The translations under genes and the position numbers were made by a program. 64,000 nucleotides of DNA from Oasisia sp. SBJ-2009 (taxonomy: Eukaryota; Annelida; Polychaeta; Sabellida; Siboglinidae), in contig OZ024867.1 of NCBI GenBank assembly GCA_964017155.1, positions 17,610,589-17,674,588 of the forward strand, written 5' to 3'. Of this stretch, positions 14,301 through 26,629 are shown in pieces. Numbering within the stretch: the stretch's first letter is position 1; every line of letters begins with the position of its first letter. A model generated the notes under the pieces. It did no database searches. It was given only the letters and a program-made list of their open reading frames with translations, and had not been told where the DNA came from.

Positions 14301-16920
14301 CCGTCTACACTAACAGGTCGACAGCAGTCCACCTACACTAACAGGTCGACGGCTGTCCGTCTACACTAACAGGTCGACGGCTGTCCGTCTACACTAACAG
14401 GTCGACGGCTGTCCACCTACACTAACAGGTCGACGGCTGTCCACCTACACTAACAGGTCGACGGCAGTCCACCTACACTAAGAGGTCGACGGCTGTCCGT
14501 CTACACTAACAGGTCGACGGCTGTCCGTCTACACTAACAGGTCGACGGCTGTCCACCTACACTAACAGGTCGACGGCTGTCCACCTACACTAACAGGTCG
14601 ACGGCTGTCCACCTACACTAACAGGTCCACGGCAGTCCACCTACACTAACAGGTCGACGGCTGTCCGTCTACACTAACAGATCGACGGCTGTCCGTCTAC
14701 ACTAACAGGTCGACGGCTGTCCGTCTACACTAACAGGTCGACGGCTGTCCGTCTACACTAACAGGTCGACGGCTGTCCTCCTACACTAACAAGTCGACGG
14801 CTGTCCACCTACACTAACAGGTCGACGGCTGTCCACCTACACTAACAGGTCGACGGCTGTCCACCTACACTAACAGGTACACAGCTGTCCACCTACACTA
14901 ACAGGTCGACGGCAGTCCACCTACACTAACAGGTCGACGGCTGTCCACCTACATTAACAGGTCGACGGCTGTCCACCTACACTAACAGGTCGACAGCAGT
15001 CCACCTACACTAACAGGTCAACGACTGTCCGTCTACACTAACAGGTCGACGGCTGTCGGTCTGCACTAACAGGTCGACGGCTGTCCACCTACACTAACAG
15101 GTCGACGGCTGTCCACCTACACTAACAGGTCGACGGCAGTCCACCTACACTAAGAGGTCGACGGCTGTCCGTCTACACTAACAGGTCGACGGCTGTCCGT
15201 CTACACTAACAGGTCGACGGCTGTCCACCTACACTAACAGGTCGACGGCTGTCCACCTACACTAACATATCGACGGCTGTCCACCTACACTAACAGGTCG
15301 ACGGCTGTCCTCCTACACTAACAGGTCGACGGCTGTCCACCTACACTAACAGGTACACAGCTGTCCACCTACACTAACAGGTCGACGGCAGTCCACCTAC
15401 ACTAACAGGTCGACGACTGTCCACCTACACTAACAGGTCGACGGCTGTTCACCTACACTAACAGGTCGACGACAGTCCACTTACACTAACAGGTCGACGG
15501 CAGTCCACCTACACTAACAGGTCGACGGCTGTCCACCTACACTAACAGGTCGACGGCTGTCCACCTACACTAACAGGTCGACGGCAGTCCACCTACACTA
15601 ACAGGTCGACGGCTGTCCGTCTACACTAACAGGTCGACGGCTGTCCGTCTACACTAACAGATCGACGGCTGTCCGTCTACACTAACAGGTCGACGGCTGT
15701 CCGTCTACACTAACAGGTCGACGGCTGTCCGTCTACACTAACAGGTCGTCGGCTGTCCGTCTACACTAACAGGTCGACGGCTGTCCGTCTACACTAACAG
15801 GTCGACGGCTGTCCACCTACACTAACAAGTCGACGGCTGTCCACCTACACTAACAGGTCGACGGCTGTCCACCTACACTAACAGGTCGACGGCTCTCCAC
15901 CTACACTAACAGGTACACAGCTGTCCACCTACACTAACAGGTCGACGGCAGTCCACCTACACTAACATATCGACGGCTGTCCACCTACACTAACAGGTCG
16001 ACGGCTGTCCTCCTACACTAACAGGTCGACGGCTGTCCACCTACACTAACAGGTACACAGCTGTCCACCTACACTAACAGGTCGACGGCAGTCCACCTAC
16101 ACTAACAGGTCGACGACTGTCCACCTACACTAACAGGTCGACGGCTGTCCACCTACACTAATAGGTCGACGACAGTCCACCTACACTAACAGGTCGACGG
16201 CAGTCCACCTACACTAACAGGTCGACGGCTGTCCACCTACACTAACAGGTCGACGGCTGTCCACCTACACTAACAGGTCGACGGCAGTCCACCTACACTA
16301 ACAGGTCGACGGCTGTCCGTCTACACTAACAGGTCGACGGCTGTCCGTCTACACTAACAGATCGACGGCTGTCCGTCTACACTAACAGGTCGACGGCTGT
16401 CCGTCTACACTAACAGGTCGACGGCTATCCGTCTACACTAACAGGTCGACGGCTGTCCGTCTACACTAACAGGTCGACGGCTGTCCGTCTACACTAACAG
16501 GTCGACGGCTGTCCGTCTACACTAACAGGTCGACGGCTGTCCACCTACACTAACAAGTCGACGGCTGTCCACCTACACTAACAGGTCGACGGCTGTCCAC
16601 CTACACTATCAGGTCGACGGCTCTCCACCTACACTAACAGGTACACAGCTGTCCACCTACACTAACAGGTCGACGGCAGTCCACCTACACTAACAGGTCG
16701 ACGGCTATCCACCTACACTAACAGGTCGACGGCTGTCCACCTACACTAACAGGTCGACAGCAGTCCACCTACACTAACAGGTCGACGGCTGTCCGTCTAC
16801 ACTAACAGGTCGACGGCTGTCCGTCTACACTAACAGGTCGACGGCTGTCCACCTACACTAACAGGTCGACGGCTGTCCACCTACACTAACAGGTCGACGG
16901 CAGTCCACATACACTAAGAG
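8325..16920. repeat. HOR copy 2 (307 monomers, 8596 bp)
   Basis: Second higher-order copy. GTCGGTCTGC landmarks at 9231, 10687, 11359, 13655 and 15055 all recur exactly 8596 bp downstream. It carries about 14 monomers near 14600-14995 that are absent from copy 1. Private changes also exist, for example GACTACAC at 8451. Confidence 0.9.
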
Positions 16921-19900
16921 GTCGACGGTTGTCCGTCTACACTAACAGGTCGACGGCTATCCACCTACACTAACAGGTCGACGGCTGTCCACCTACACTA
17001 ACAGGTCGACAGCAGTCCACCTACACTAACAGGTCGACGGCTGTCCGTCTACACTAACAGGTCGACGGCTGTCCGTCTACACTAACAGGTCGACGGCTGT
17101 CCACCTACACTAACAGGTCGACGGCTGTCCACCTACACTAACAGGTCGACGGCAGTCCACATACACTAAGAGGTCGACGGCTGTCCGTCTACACTAACAG
17201 GTCGACGGCTGTCCGTCTACACTAACAGGTCGACGGCTGTCCACCTACACTAACATGTCGACGGCTGTCCACCTACACTAACAGGTCGACGGCAGTCCAC
17301 CTACACTAACAGGTCGACGGCTGTCCACCTACACTAACAGGTCGACGGCAGTCCACCTACACTAACAGGTCGACGGCTGTCCGTCTACACTAACAGATCG
17401 ACGGCTGTCCGTCTACACTAACAGGTCGACGGCTGTCCGTCTACACTAACAGGTCGACGGCTGTCCGTCTACACTAACAGGTCGACGGCTGTCCACCTAC
17501 ACTAACAGGTCGACGGCAGTCCGTCTACACTAACAGATCGACGGCTGTCCGTCTACACTAACAGGTCGACGGCTGTCCGTCTACACTAACAGGTCGACGG
17601 CTGTCCACCTACACTAACAGGTCGACGGCTGTCCACCTACACTAACAGGTACACAGCTGTCCACCTACACTAACAGGTCGACGGCAGTCCACCTACACTA
17701 ACAGGTCGACGGCTATCCACCTACATTAACAGGTCGACGGCTGTCCACCTACACTAACAGGTCGACAGCAGTCCACCTATACTAACAGGTCAACGGCTGT
17801 CCGTCTACACTAACAGGTCGACGGCTGTCGGTCTGCACTAACAGGTCGACGGCTGTCCACCTACACTAACAGGTCGACGGCTGTCCACCTACACTAACAG
17901 GTCGACGGCAGTCCACCTACACTAAGAGGTCGACGGCTGTCCGTCTACACTAACAGGTCGACGGCTGTCCACCTACACTAACAGGTCGACGGCTGTCCAC
18001 CTACACTAACAGATCGACGGCTGTCCACCTACACTAACAGGTCGACGGCTGTCCTCCTACACTAACAGGTCGACGGCTGTCCACCTACACTAACAGGTAC
18101 ACAGCTGTCCACCTACACTAACAGGTCGACGGCAGTCCACCTACACTAACAGGTCGACGGCTATCCACCTACACTAACAGGTCGACGGCTGTCCACCTAC
18201 ACTAACAGGTCGACAGCAGTCCACCTACACTAACAGGTCGACGGCTGTCCGTCTACACTAACAGGTCGACGGCTGTCCGTCTACACTAACAGGTCGACGG
18301 CTGTCCACCTACACTAACAGGTCGACGGCTGTCCACCTACACTAACAGGTCGACGGCAGTCCACATACACTAAGAGGTCGACGGCTGTCCGTCTACACTA
18401 ACAGGTCGACGGCTATCCACCTACACTAACAGGTCGACGGCTGTCCACCTACACTAACAGGTCGACAGCAGTCCACCTACACTAACAGGTCGACGGCTGT
18501 CCGTCTACATTAACAGGTCGACGGCTGTCCGTCTACACTAACAGGTCGACGGCTGTCCACCTACACTAACAGGTCGACGGCTGTCCACCTACACTAACAG
18601 GTCGACGGCAGTCCACATACACTAAGAGGTCGACGGCTGTCCGTCTACACTAACAGGTCGACGGCTGTCCGTCTACTCTAACAGGTCGACGGCTGTCCAC
18701 CTACACTAACAGGTCGACGGCTGTCCACCTACACTAACAGGTCGACGGCAGTCCACCTACACTAACAGGTCGACGGCTGTCCACCTACACTAACAGGTCG
18801 ACGGCAGTCCACCTACACTAACAGGTCGACGGCTGTCCGTCTACACTAACAGATCGACGGCTGTCCGTCTACACTAACAGGTCGACGGCTGTCCGTCTAC
18901 ACTAACAGGTCGACGGCTGTCCGTCTACACTAACAGGTCGACGGCTGTCCACCTACACTAACAGGTCGACGGCAGTCCGTCTACACTAACAGATCGACGG
19001 CTGTCCGTCTACACTAACAGGTCGACGGCTGTCCGTCTACACTAACAGGTCGACGGCTGTCCACCTACACTAACAGGTCGACGGCTGTCCACCTACACTA
19101 ACAGGTACACAGCTGTCCACCTACACTAACAGGTCGACGGCAGTCCACCTACACTAACAGGTCGACGGCTATCCACCTACATTAACAGGTCGACGGCTGT
19201 CCACCTACACTAACAGGTCGACAGCAGTCCACCTACACTAACAGGTCAACGGCTGTCCATCTACACTAACAGGTCGACGGCTGTCGGTCTGCACTAACAG
19301 GTCGACGGCTGTCCACCTACACTAACAGGTCGACGGCTGTCCACCTACACTAACAGGTCGACGGCAGTCCACCTACACTAAGAGGTCGACGGCTGTCCGT
19401 CTACACTAACAGGTCGACGGCTGTCCCCCTACACTAACAGGTCGACGGCTGTCCACCTACACTAACAGATCGACGGCTGTCCACCTACACTAACAGGTCG
19501 ACGGCTGTCCTCCTACACTAACAGGTCGACGGCTGTCCTCCTACACTAACAGGTCGACGGCTGTCCACCTACACTAACAGGTACACAGCTGTCCACCTAC
19601 ACTAACAGGTCGACGGCAGTCCACCTACACTAACAGGTCGACGACTGTCCACCTACACTAACAGGTCGACGGCTGTCCACCTACACTAACAGGTCGACGA
19701 CAGTCCACCTACACTAACAGGTCGACGGCAGTCCACCTACACTAACAGGTCGACGGCTGTCCACCTACACTAACAGGTACACAGCTGTCCACCTACACTA
19801 ACAGGTCGACGGCAGTCCACCTACACTAACAGGTCGACGGCTATCCACCTACATTAACAGGTCGACGGCTGTCCACCTACACTAACAGGACGACAGCAGT

Positions 19901-22900
19901 CCACCTACACTAACAGGTCAACGGCTGTCCATCTACACTAACAGGTCGACGGCTGTCGGTCTGCACTAACAGGTCGACGGCTGTCCACCTACACTAACAG
20001 GTCGACGGCTGTCCACCTACACTAACAGGTCGACGGCAGTCCACCTACACTAAGAGGTCGACGGCTGTCCGTCTACACTAACAGGTCGACGGCTGTCCAC
20101 CTACACTAACAGGTCGACGGCTGTCCACCTACACTAACAGATCGACGGCTGTCCACCTACACTAACAGGTCGACGGCTGTCCTCCTACACTAGCAGGTCG
20201 ACGGCTGTCCTCCTACACTAACAGGTCGACGGCTGTCCACCTACACTAACAGGTACACAGCTGTCCACCTACACTAACAGGTCGACGGCAGTCCACCTAC
20301 ACTAACAGGTCGACGACTGTCCACCTACACTAACAGGTCGACGGCTGTCCACCTACACTAACAGGTCGACGACAGTCCACCTACACTAACAGGTCGACGG
20401 CAGTCCACCTACACTAACAGGTCGACGGCTGTCCACCTACACTAACAGGTCGACGGCTGTCCACCTACACTAACAGGTCGACGGCAGTCCACCTACACTA
20501 ACAGGTCGACGGCTGTCCGTCTACACTAACAGGTCGACGGCTGTCCGTCTACACTAACAGATCGACGGCTGTCCGTCTACACTAACAGGTCGACGGCTGT
20601 CCGTCTACACTAACAGGTCGACGGCTGTCCGTCTACACTAACAGGTCGACGGCTGTCCGTCTACACTAACAGGTCGACGGCTGTCCGTCTACACTAACAG
20701 GTCGACGGCTGTTCACCTACACTAACAAGTCGACGGCTGTCCACCTACACTAACAGGTCGACGGCTGTCCACCCACACTATCAGGCCGACGGCCCTCCAC
20801 CTACACTAACAGGTACACAGCTGTCCACCTACACTAACAGGTCGACGGCAGTCCACCTACACTAACAGGTCGACGGCTATCCACCTACACTAACAGGTCG
20901 ACGGCTGTCCACCTACACTAACAGGTCGACAGCAGTCCACCTACACTAACAGGTCGACGGCTGTCCGTCTACACTAACAGGTCGACGGCTGTCCGTCTAC
21001 ACTAACAGGTCGACGGCTGTCCACCTACACTAACAGGTCGACGGCTGTCCACCTACACTAACAGGTCGACGGCAGTCCACATACACTAAGAGGTCGACGG
21101 CTGTCCGTCTACACTAACAGGTCGACGGCTGTCCGTCTACACTAACAGGTCGACGGCTGTCCACCTACACTAACAGGTCGACGGCTGTCCACCTACACTA
21201 ACAGGTCGACGGCAGTCCACCTACACTAACAGGTCGACGGCTGTCCACCTACACTAACAGGTCGACGGCAGTCCACCTACACTAACAGGTCGACGGCTGT
21301 CCGTCTACACTAACAGATCGACGGCTGTCCGTCTACACTAACAGGTCGACGGCTGTCCGTCTACACTAACAGGTCGACGGCTGTCCGTCTACACTAAAAG
21401 GTCGACGGCTGTCCACCTACACTAACAGGTCGACGGCAGTCCACCTACACTAACAGGTCGACGGCTATCCACCTACACTAACAGGTCGACGGCTGTCCAC
21501 CTACACTAACAGGTCGACAGCAGTCCACCTACACTAACAGGTCGACGGCTGTCCGTCTACACTAACAGGTCGACGGCTGTCCGTCTACACTAACAGGTCG
21601 ACGGCTGTCCACCTACACTAACAGGTCGACGGCTGTCCACCTACACTAACAGGTCGACGGCAGTCCACCTACACTAAGAGGTCTACGGCTGTCCGTCTAC
21701 ACTAACAGGTCGACGGCTGTCCGTCTACACTAACAGGTCGACGGCTGTCCACCTACACTAACAGGTCGACGGCTGTCCACCTACACTAACAGGTCGACGG
21801 CTGTCCACCTACACTAACAGGTCCACGGCAGTCCACCTACACTAACAGGTCGACGGCTGTCCGTCTACACTAACAGATCGACGGCTGTCCGTCTACACTA
21901 ACAGGTCGACGGCTGTCCGTCTACACTAACAGGTCGACGGCTGTCCGTCTACACTAACAGGTCGACGGCTGTCCACCTACACTAACAAGTCGACGGCTGT
22001 CCACCTACACTAACAGGTCGACGGCTGTCCACCTACACTAACAGGTCGACGGCTGTCCACCTACACTAACAGGTACACAGCTGTCCACCTACACTAACAG
22101 GTCGACGGCAGTCCACCTACACTAACAGGTCGACGGCTGTCCACCTACATTAACAGGTTGACGGCTGTCCACCTACACTAACAGGTCGACAGCAGTCCAC
22201 CTACACTAACAGGTCAACGACTGTCCGTCTACACTAACAGGTCGACGGCTGTCGGTCTGCACTAACAGGTCGACGGCTGTCCACCTACACTAACAGGTCG
22301 ACGGCTGTCCACCTACACTAACAGGTCGACGGCAGTCCACCTACACTAAGAGGTCGACGGCTGTCCGTCTACACTAACAGGTCGACGGCTGTCCGTCTAC
22401 ACTAACAGGTCGACGGCTGTCCACCTACACTAACAGGTCGACGGCTGTCCACCTACACTAACATATCGACGGCTGTCCACCTACACTAACAGGTCGACGG
22501 CTGTCCTCCTACACTAACAGGTCGACGGCTGTCCACCTACACTAACAGGTACACAGCTGTCCACCTACACTAACAGCTCGACGGCAGTCCACCTACACTA
22601 ACAGGTCGACGACTGTCCACCTACACTAACAGGTCGACGGCTGTCCACCTACACTAACAGGTCGACGACAGTCCACTTACACTAACAGGTCGACGGCAGT
22701 CCACCTACACTAACAGGTCGACGGCTGTCCACCTACACTAACAGGTCGACGGCTGTCCACCTACACTAACAGGTCGACGGCAGTCCACCTACACTAACAG
22801 GTCGACGGCTGTCCGTCTACACTAACAGGTCGACGGCTGTCCGTCTACACTAACAGGTCGACGGCTGTCCGTCTACACTAACAGGTCGACGGCTGTCCGT

Positions 22901-23800
22901 CTACACTAACAGGTCGACAGCAGTCCACCTACACTAACAGGTCGACGGCTGTCCGTCTACACTAACAGGTCGACGGCTGTCCGTCTACACTAACAGGTCG
23001 ACGGCTGTCCACCTACACTAACAGGTCGACGGCTGTCCACCTACACTAACAGGTCGACGGCAGTCCACCTACACTAAGAGGTCGACGGCTGTCCGTCTAC
23101 ACTAACAGGTCGACGGCTGTCCGTCTACACTAACAGGTCGACGGCTGTCCACCTACACTAACAGGTCGACGGCTGTCCACCTACACTAACAGGTCGACGG
23201 CTGTCCACCTACACTAACAGGTCCACGGCAGTCCACCTACACTAACAGGTCGACGGCTGTCCGTCTACACTAACAGATCGACGGCTGTCCGTCTACACTA
23301 ACAGGTCGACGGCTGTCCGTCTACACTAACAGGTCGACGGCTGTCCGTCTACACTAACAGGTCGACGGCTGTCCTCCTACACTAACAAGTCGACGGCTGT
23401 CCACCTACACTAACAGGTCGACGGCTGTCCACCTACACTAACAGGTCGACGGCTGTCCACCTACACTAACAGGTACACAGCTGTCCACCTACACTAACAG
23501 GTCGACGGCAGTCCACCTACACTAACAGGTCGACGGCTGTCCACCTACATTAACAGGTCGACGGCTGTCCACCTACACTAACAGGTCGACAGCAGTCCAC
23601 CTACACTAACAGGTCAACGACTGTCCGTCTACACTAACAGGTCGACGGCTGTCGGTCTGCACTAACAGGTCGACGGCTGTCCACCTACACTAACAGGTCG
23701 ACGGCTGTCCACCTACACTAACAGGTCGACGGCAGTCCACCTACACTAAGAGGTCGACGGCTGTCCGTCTACACTAACAGGTCGACGGCTGTCCGTCTAC
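16921..23800. repeat. HOR copy 3 (partial, cut by gap)
   Basis: Third higher-order copy, with landmarks at 17827, 19283, 19955, 22251 and 23651, each 8596 bp after its copy 2 counterpart. About 6880 bp are visible, so roughly 1.7 kb of the expected copy would lie in or beyond the N run. Confidence 0.88.
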
Positions 23801-24000
23801 NNNNNNNNNNNNNNNNNNNNNNNNNNNNNNNNNNNNNNNNNNNNNNNNNNNNNNNNNNNNNNNNNNNNNNNNNNNNNNNNNNNNNNNNNNNNNNNNNNNN
23901 NNNNNNNNNNNNNNNNNNNNNNNNNNNNNNNNNNNNNNNNNNNNNNNNNNNNNNNNNNNNNNNNNNNNNNNNNNNNNNNNNNNNNNNNNNNNNNNNNNNN
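23801..24000. other. Assembly gap (200 N)
   Basis: Exactly 200 N, a nominal rather than measured gap size. On its left the satellite stops at a complete monomer. On its right the sequence resumes inside a Gypsy LTR about 1020 bp from that LTR's expected start, so the real missing sequence is probably longer than 200 bp. An open frame that appears to span the Ns is an artefact. Confidence 0.99.
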
Positions 24001-24243
24001 CTAGCACAGTTGCTTGTAGAAACACATCAGTAGAATGTATTGTATGTATGTTGTTATTCAGATCACAACATACCAGGCAGGATGAAGTGACGTACACACT
24101 CACGCAGTGGTGTAGCTGTGGTGGGGACTTCAACTTCTACTTACTTCTACTTATACTTTACTTATATCACGTATTAAATGCCGAATAAAGAATATAGCAC
24201 AACAATCACACGTGTGTTGGCTCCTGACGTGCCCCACGCTACA
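24001..24243 (+). repeat. LTR1, 3' part of 5' LTR
   Basis: This matches LTR2 from 31453 to 31695 with no difference that I see. It includes AATAAA at 24184-24189 and ends in GCTACA. The first approximately 1020 bp are missing in the gap. Confidence 0.93.
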
Positions 24244-24613
24244 TTTGGTACCAGAAGTGGGGTCGGCATGATCAGAATGGTCGGCATGATCCGAATGTTT
24301 GGCATGGTCGGCAATACGTGGTCGGCATAGTGAATGGTCGGCATCTGAAGTCCCCGCCCAGCAAGCAGCAAGCAGCTAGCAGTAAGCAGCAAGCAGCAAG
24401 CAGCAAGCAGTCACACACGTCAACAGTGTCAAAAGGAAGTCAACGGAGAAGACGTCACAGTGACATTCTGCAGTGAATGCAGGCAGGAAATGACATGAAC
24501 ATTGACATTATTGTGTCATTTCTTTAGATGTTGTCATTGAGTATTGTATGTATGCTATGCTATTTGCATGTTATCATGTTCTATTTTGTATAGTTTAAAT
24601 ATTATACCATCTA
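24244..24613 (+). other. Gypsy copy 1 leader
   Basis: Untranslated leader between LTR and gag. It starts with the primer-binding site, then has five GGTCGGCA direct repeats (about 24263-24353), then an AAGCAGC heptamer run with one TAGCAGT variant (about 24360-24412). The leader is 7 bp longer than that of copy 2, equal to one heptamer. Such leaders usually hold packaging signals; that role here is inference. Confidence 0.7.
24246..24263 (+). promoter_or_regulatory. Primer-binding site, tRNA-Leu type
   Basis: TGGTACCAGAAGTGGGGT starts two bases after the LTR end. From memory of animal tRNA-Leu(UAA) 3' ends it is complementary at 17 of 18 positions. The position just inside the 5' LTR is the normal place for minus-strand priming. 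Confidence 0.6.
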
Positions 24614-25633
24614 ATGGCTGATCGGGAGCTCGATGATGTGCGAGAAGAGTTGGAAGCCCTCCAGGCTGCATTTGCAGCAGAACGAGAAAAATCTTCTGCT
24701 TTGGAAGATGAAGCGAGGACGGCACAAGCTGCATTAGCGTCGCGCTTGGATGACACAAACACATCCGAGCACGTTGTGGATCGTCCCATTTTTGTGACAC
24801 CTGCTCGACGCATCGACAAGTTCCGCGGCCAGCCATTAAAGCCAGGTGATGCCACTATATATGAGTGGGTGGCTGATGCCAGAGGCGTGTTGGCAACCTC
24901 ACAGCAGTTGCCAGAGGCAAGTAAGGTTGCCTTACTTGTTGACAATCTTAGTGGTCGGGCACGCCAAGATATTTTAGGGCGCGGCATTGACACATCAAGC
25001 TGCCCAGAAGCGATATTTAAAGTGCTTCTGACTGTCTTCGGCGATGGAGATCTTCTACCGCAACTACAACAGCGTTTCTTCTCCTACTCACAGCGTGAAG
25101 GAGAAAGCTTGGTAGTATGTTCGTTGTCGCTGCTGGAGCTGTACGATCGAATGCTTCAGTGGGACCCATCTTTTGAGGCCGGAAAAGAAAAGGCTCTGAA
25201 GGGTAGACTGGCCGAGGCAGTGAGGGATGAGAGCCTCCGTATAGAACTCCGCCGCCTCAACATGGAGTCACCAGATCTAGGCTACTTCGACCTGAGAGAT
25301 CGAGCAATGCAGTGGCTGGGAAATGCCGCTCGTCCATATCGCAACCGCCATGACGCCACCCAGTATGAGGTGAAGGCTGTTAATAACATCGACTTGGAGA
25401 CACTGGTCAGACAACAGGCAGACCAGTTACAACAGCTACAACAACAGCTGAAGCGGTACATGGCAACCACTCAGCGAAGCGAGGACTCTTCTCCTCGAAA
25501 GCCAGACGGACCTCGTCTATGTTGGTTGTGTCAGTCACCTGACCATCTGAAGGTGAATTGTCCACAACGACGATGGCAACCAAGAAGAGGATGGCGTCCT
25601 CAAACCCAGCAAAGAATGCATTCGTCAAACTAA
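24614..25633 (+). CDS. gag: Gag, Gypsy copy 1
   Basis: 339-aa structural protein of a Ty3/Gypsy element, which assembles the cytoplasmic particle around element RNA. Residues about 5-45 are a charged heptad-like helix, probably coiled coil. The middle is a capsid-like helical region with the DKFRG motif common near the start of Gypsy capsid domains. A single CCHC zinc knuckle, CX2CX4HX4C, is at residues 303-316, followed by a basic tail. The ATG is the first in frame after the leader and is preserved in copy 2. It differs from copy 2 at two residues that I see (F/V in the RxFSYSQ segment, I/R in the SLRxEL segment). The stop TAA at 25631 overlaps a second open frame in the -1 register, suggesting pol was once reached by frameshift. 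Confidence 0.9.
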   Translation: MADRELDDVREELEALQAAFAAEREKSSALEDEARTAQAALASRLDDTNTSEHVVDRPIFVTPARRIDKFRGQPLKPGDATIYEWVADARGVLATSQQLPEASKVALLVDNLSGRARQDILGRGIDTSSCPEAIFKVLLTVFGDGDLLPQLQQRFFSYSQREGESLVVCSLSLLELYDRMLQWDPSFEAGKEKALKGRLAEAVRDESLRIELRRLNMESPDLGYFDLRDRAMQWLGNAARPYRNRHDATQYEVKAVNNIDLETLVRQQADQLQQLQQQLKRYMATTQRSEDSSPRKPDGPRLCWLCQSPDHLKVNCPQRRWQPRRGWRPQTQQRMHSSN

Positions 25634-25720
25634 GGAGGCCTGTTGCGATGAGCCACGCCACAGGCATAACATCTGCTCAAGAAGGCTCACTTTTACATAA
25701 AGCCATAGATCATTGCGCAA

Positions 25721-26629
25721 CCAGTAGATATAATCTACTTAGATTTTAAAAAAGCCTTTGACAAAGTGCCACACCAAAGATTACTACTTAAACTAAAGGC
25801 CCATGGCATAGGAAATAGTATGATTAACTGGATAGAAAAATGGCTTATTGATAGAAGACAAAGAGTAGTAGTTGATGGGGAGGTTTCAAATTGGAAATCT
25901 GTTTTGAGTGGAGTACCGCAAGGTTCAGTATTGGGACCTATTTTATTCTTAATATATATCAATGATTTGGATGATGACATAACAAGCAAGGTGTTGAAGT
26001 TTGCGGACGACACAAAAGTGTTTAGGAAAATAAAAAGTGATGCAGATAGACAGCATTTACAAGATGATCTCAATAAGTTGATAGAATGGTCTGAGAAATG
26101 GCAAATGCTGTTTAACTTTGGAAAGTGTAAGTGCCTCCACACAGGACATGGGAATGAAAATGCACAATATACAATGGGTGGTACTGTACTAAATACTACT
26201 GTCAAGGAAAAGGACTTAGGTTTAACCATTAGTGCTGACATGAAGGTATCAGAGCAGTGTGGAATTGCAGCAGCGAAGGCAAACCAAATTCTTGGATTAA
26301 TTAGGCGAAATATAGTATACAAAGAAAAAGAACTAATAATACCGCTTTATAAAACAATAGTTAGGCCTCATTTAGAATATTGTATACAAGCATGGAGGCC
26401 ATATCGCAAAAAGGATATTGATATGCTAGAAAGAGTACAAAGGAGAGCAACAAAAATGATACCAAAACTCAGGAATATTAGTTATGAAATGCGTCTAAAA
26501 GAATGTGGTCTAACAACACTAGAAACCAGAAGATTGAGAGGAGATCAGATTGAGGTTTTTAAAATATTGAATGGGTATGAAAATATTGACAGAAATATTT
26601 TTTTCACGGTCAAGGAAGAGAGAAGGACT
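25721..26629 (+). pseudogene. LINE reverse transcriptase fragment in Gypsy copy 1
   Basis: 5'-truncated non-LTR retrotransposon inserted sense between gag and pol. The frame has the RT motifs YLDFKKAFD, GVPQGSVLGP and FADDTK, then the thumb and C-terminal region typical of CR1/Jockey-group LINEs. Compared with copy 2 it is damaged twice: a 14-bp deletion just upstream (about 25706) breaks the fused frame, and a 788-bp deletion ending at the CTA at 26628 removes the C-terminus. The residual open frame then runs into Gypsy sequence and stops at 26707. It is not expected to be functional. Confidence 0.85.

Larger units (their letters stand above)
1..23800. repeat. 28-bp satellite array, 850 monomers
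   Basis: The first 23.8 kb is a head-to-tail array of one 28-bp monomer. A typical monomer begins ACTAACAGGTCGACGG and ends in one of three main ways: CTGTCCACCTAC, CTGTCCGTCTAC or CAGTCCACCTAC. The monomer start at 1 and the last one at 23773 are exactly 849 x 28 bp apart, so length is conserved without net slippage. Most units hold a GTCGAC site; recurring variants are GTACACAG, AGATCGAC, AAGTCGAC, GTCAACGG and GTCGGTCTGCAC. TAA in nearly every unit, with 28 not divisible by 3, closes all forward frames; TAG does the same in reverse, so it is non-coding. It runs off the left edge and into an assembly gap on the right. Centromeric, pericentromeric or subtelomeric location cannot be told from the sequence. 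Confidence 0.98.

Noticed and set aside
1..23800. CRISPR-like array of 28-bp repeats
   Set aside because: There are no unique spacers; repeats abut directly, and the rest of the window is eukaryotic. It is a satellite.
23774..24133. 119-codon minus-strand open frame
   Set aside because: It spans the 200 Ns and ends in satellite; there is no real coding evidence.
25735..26322. Minus-strand frames opposite the LINE and Gypsy genes (also 33194-33781, 26661-27107, 34908-35354)
   Set aside because: They are antisense shadows that recur only because the sense genes are duplicated; no family motifs.
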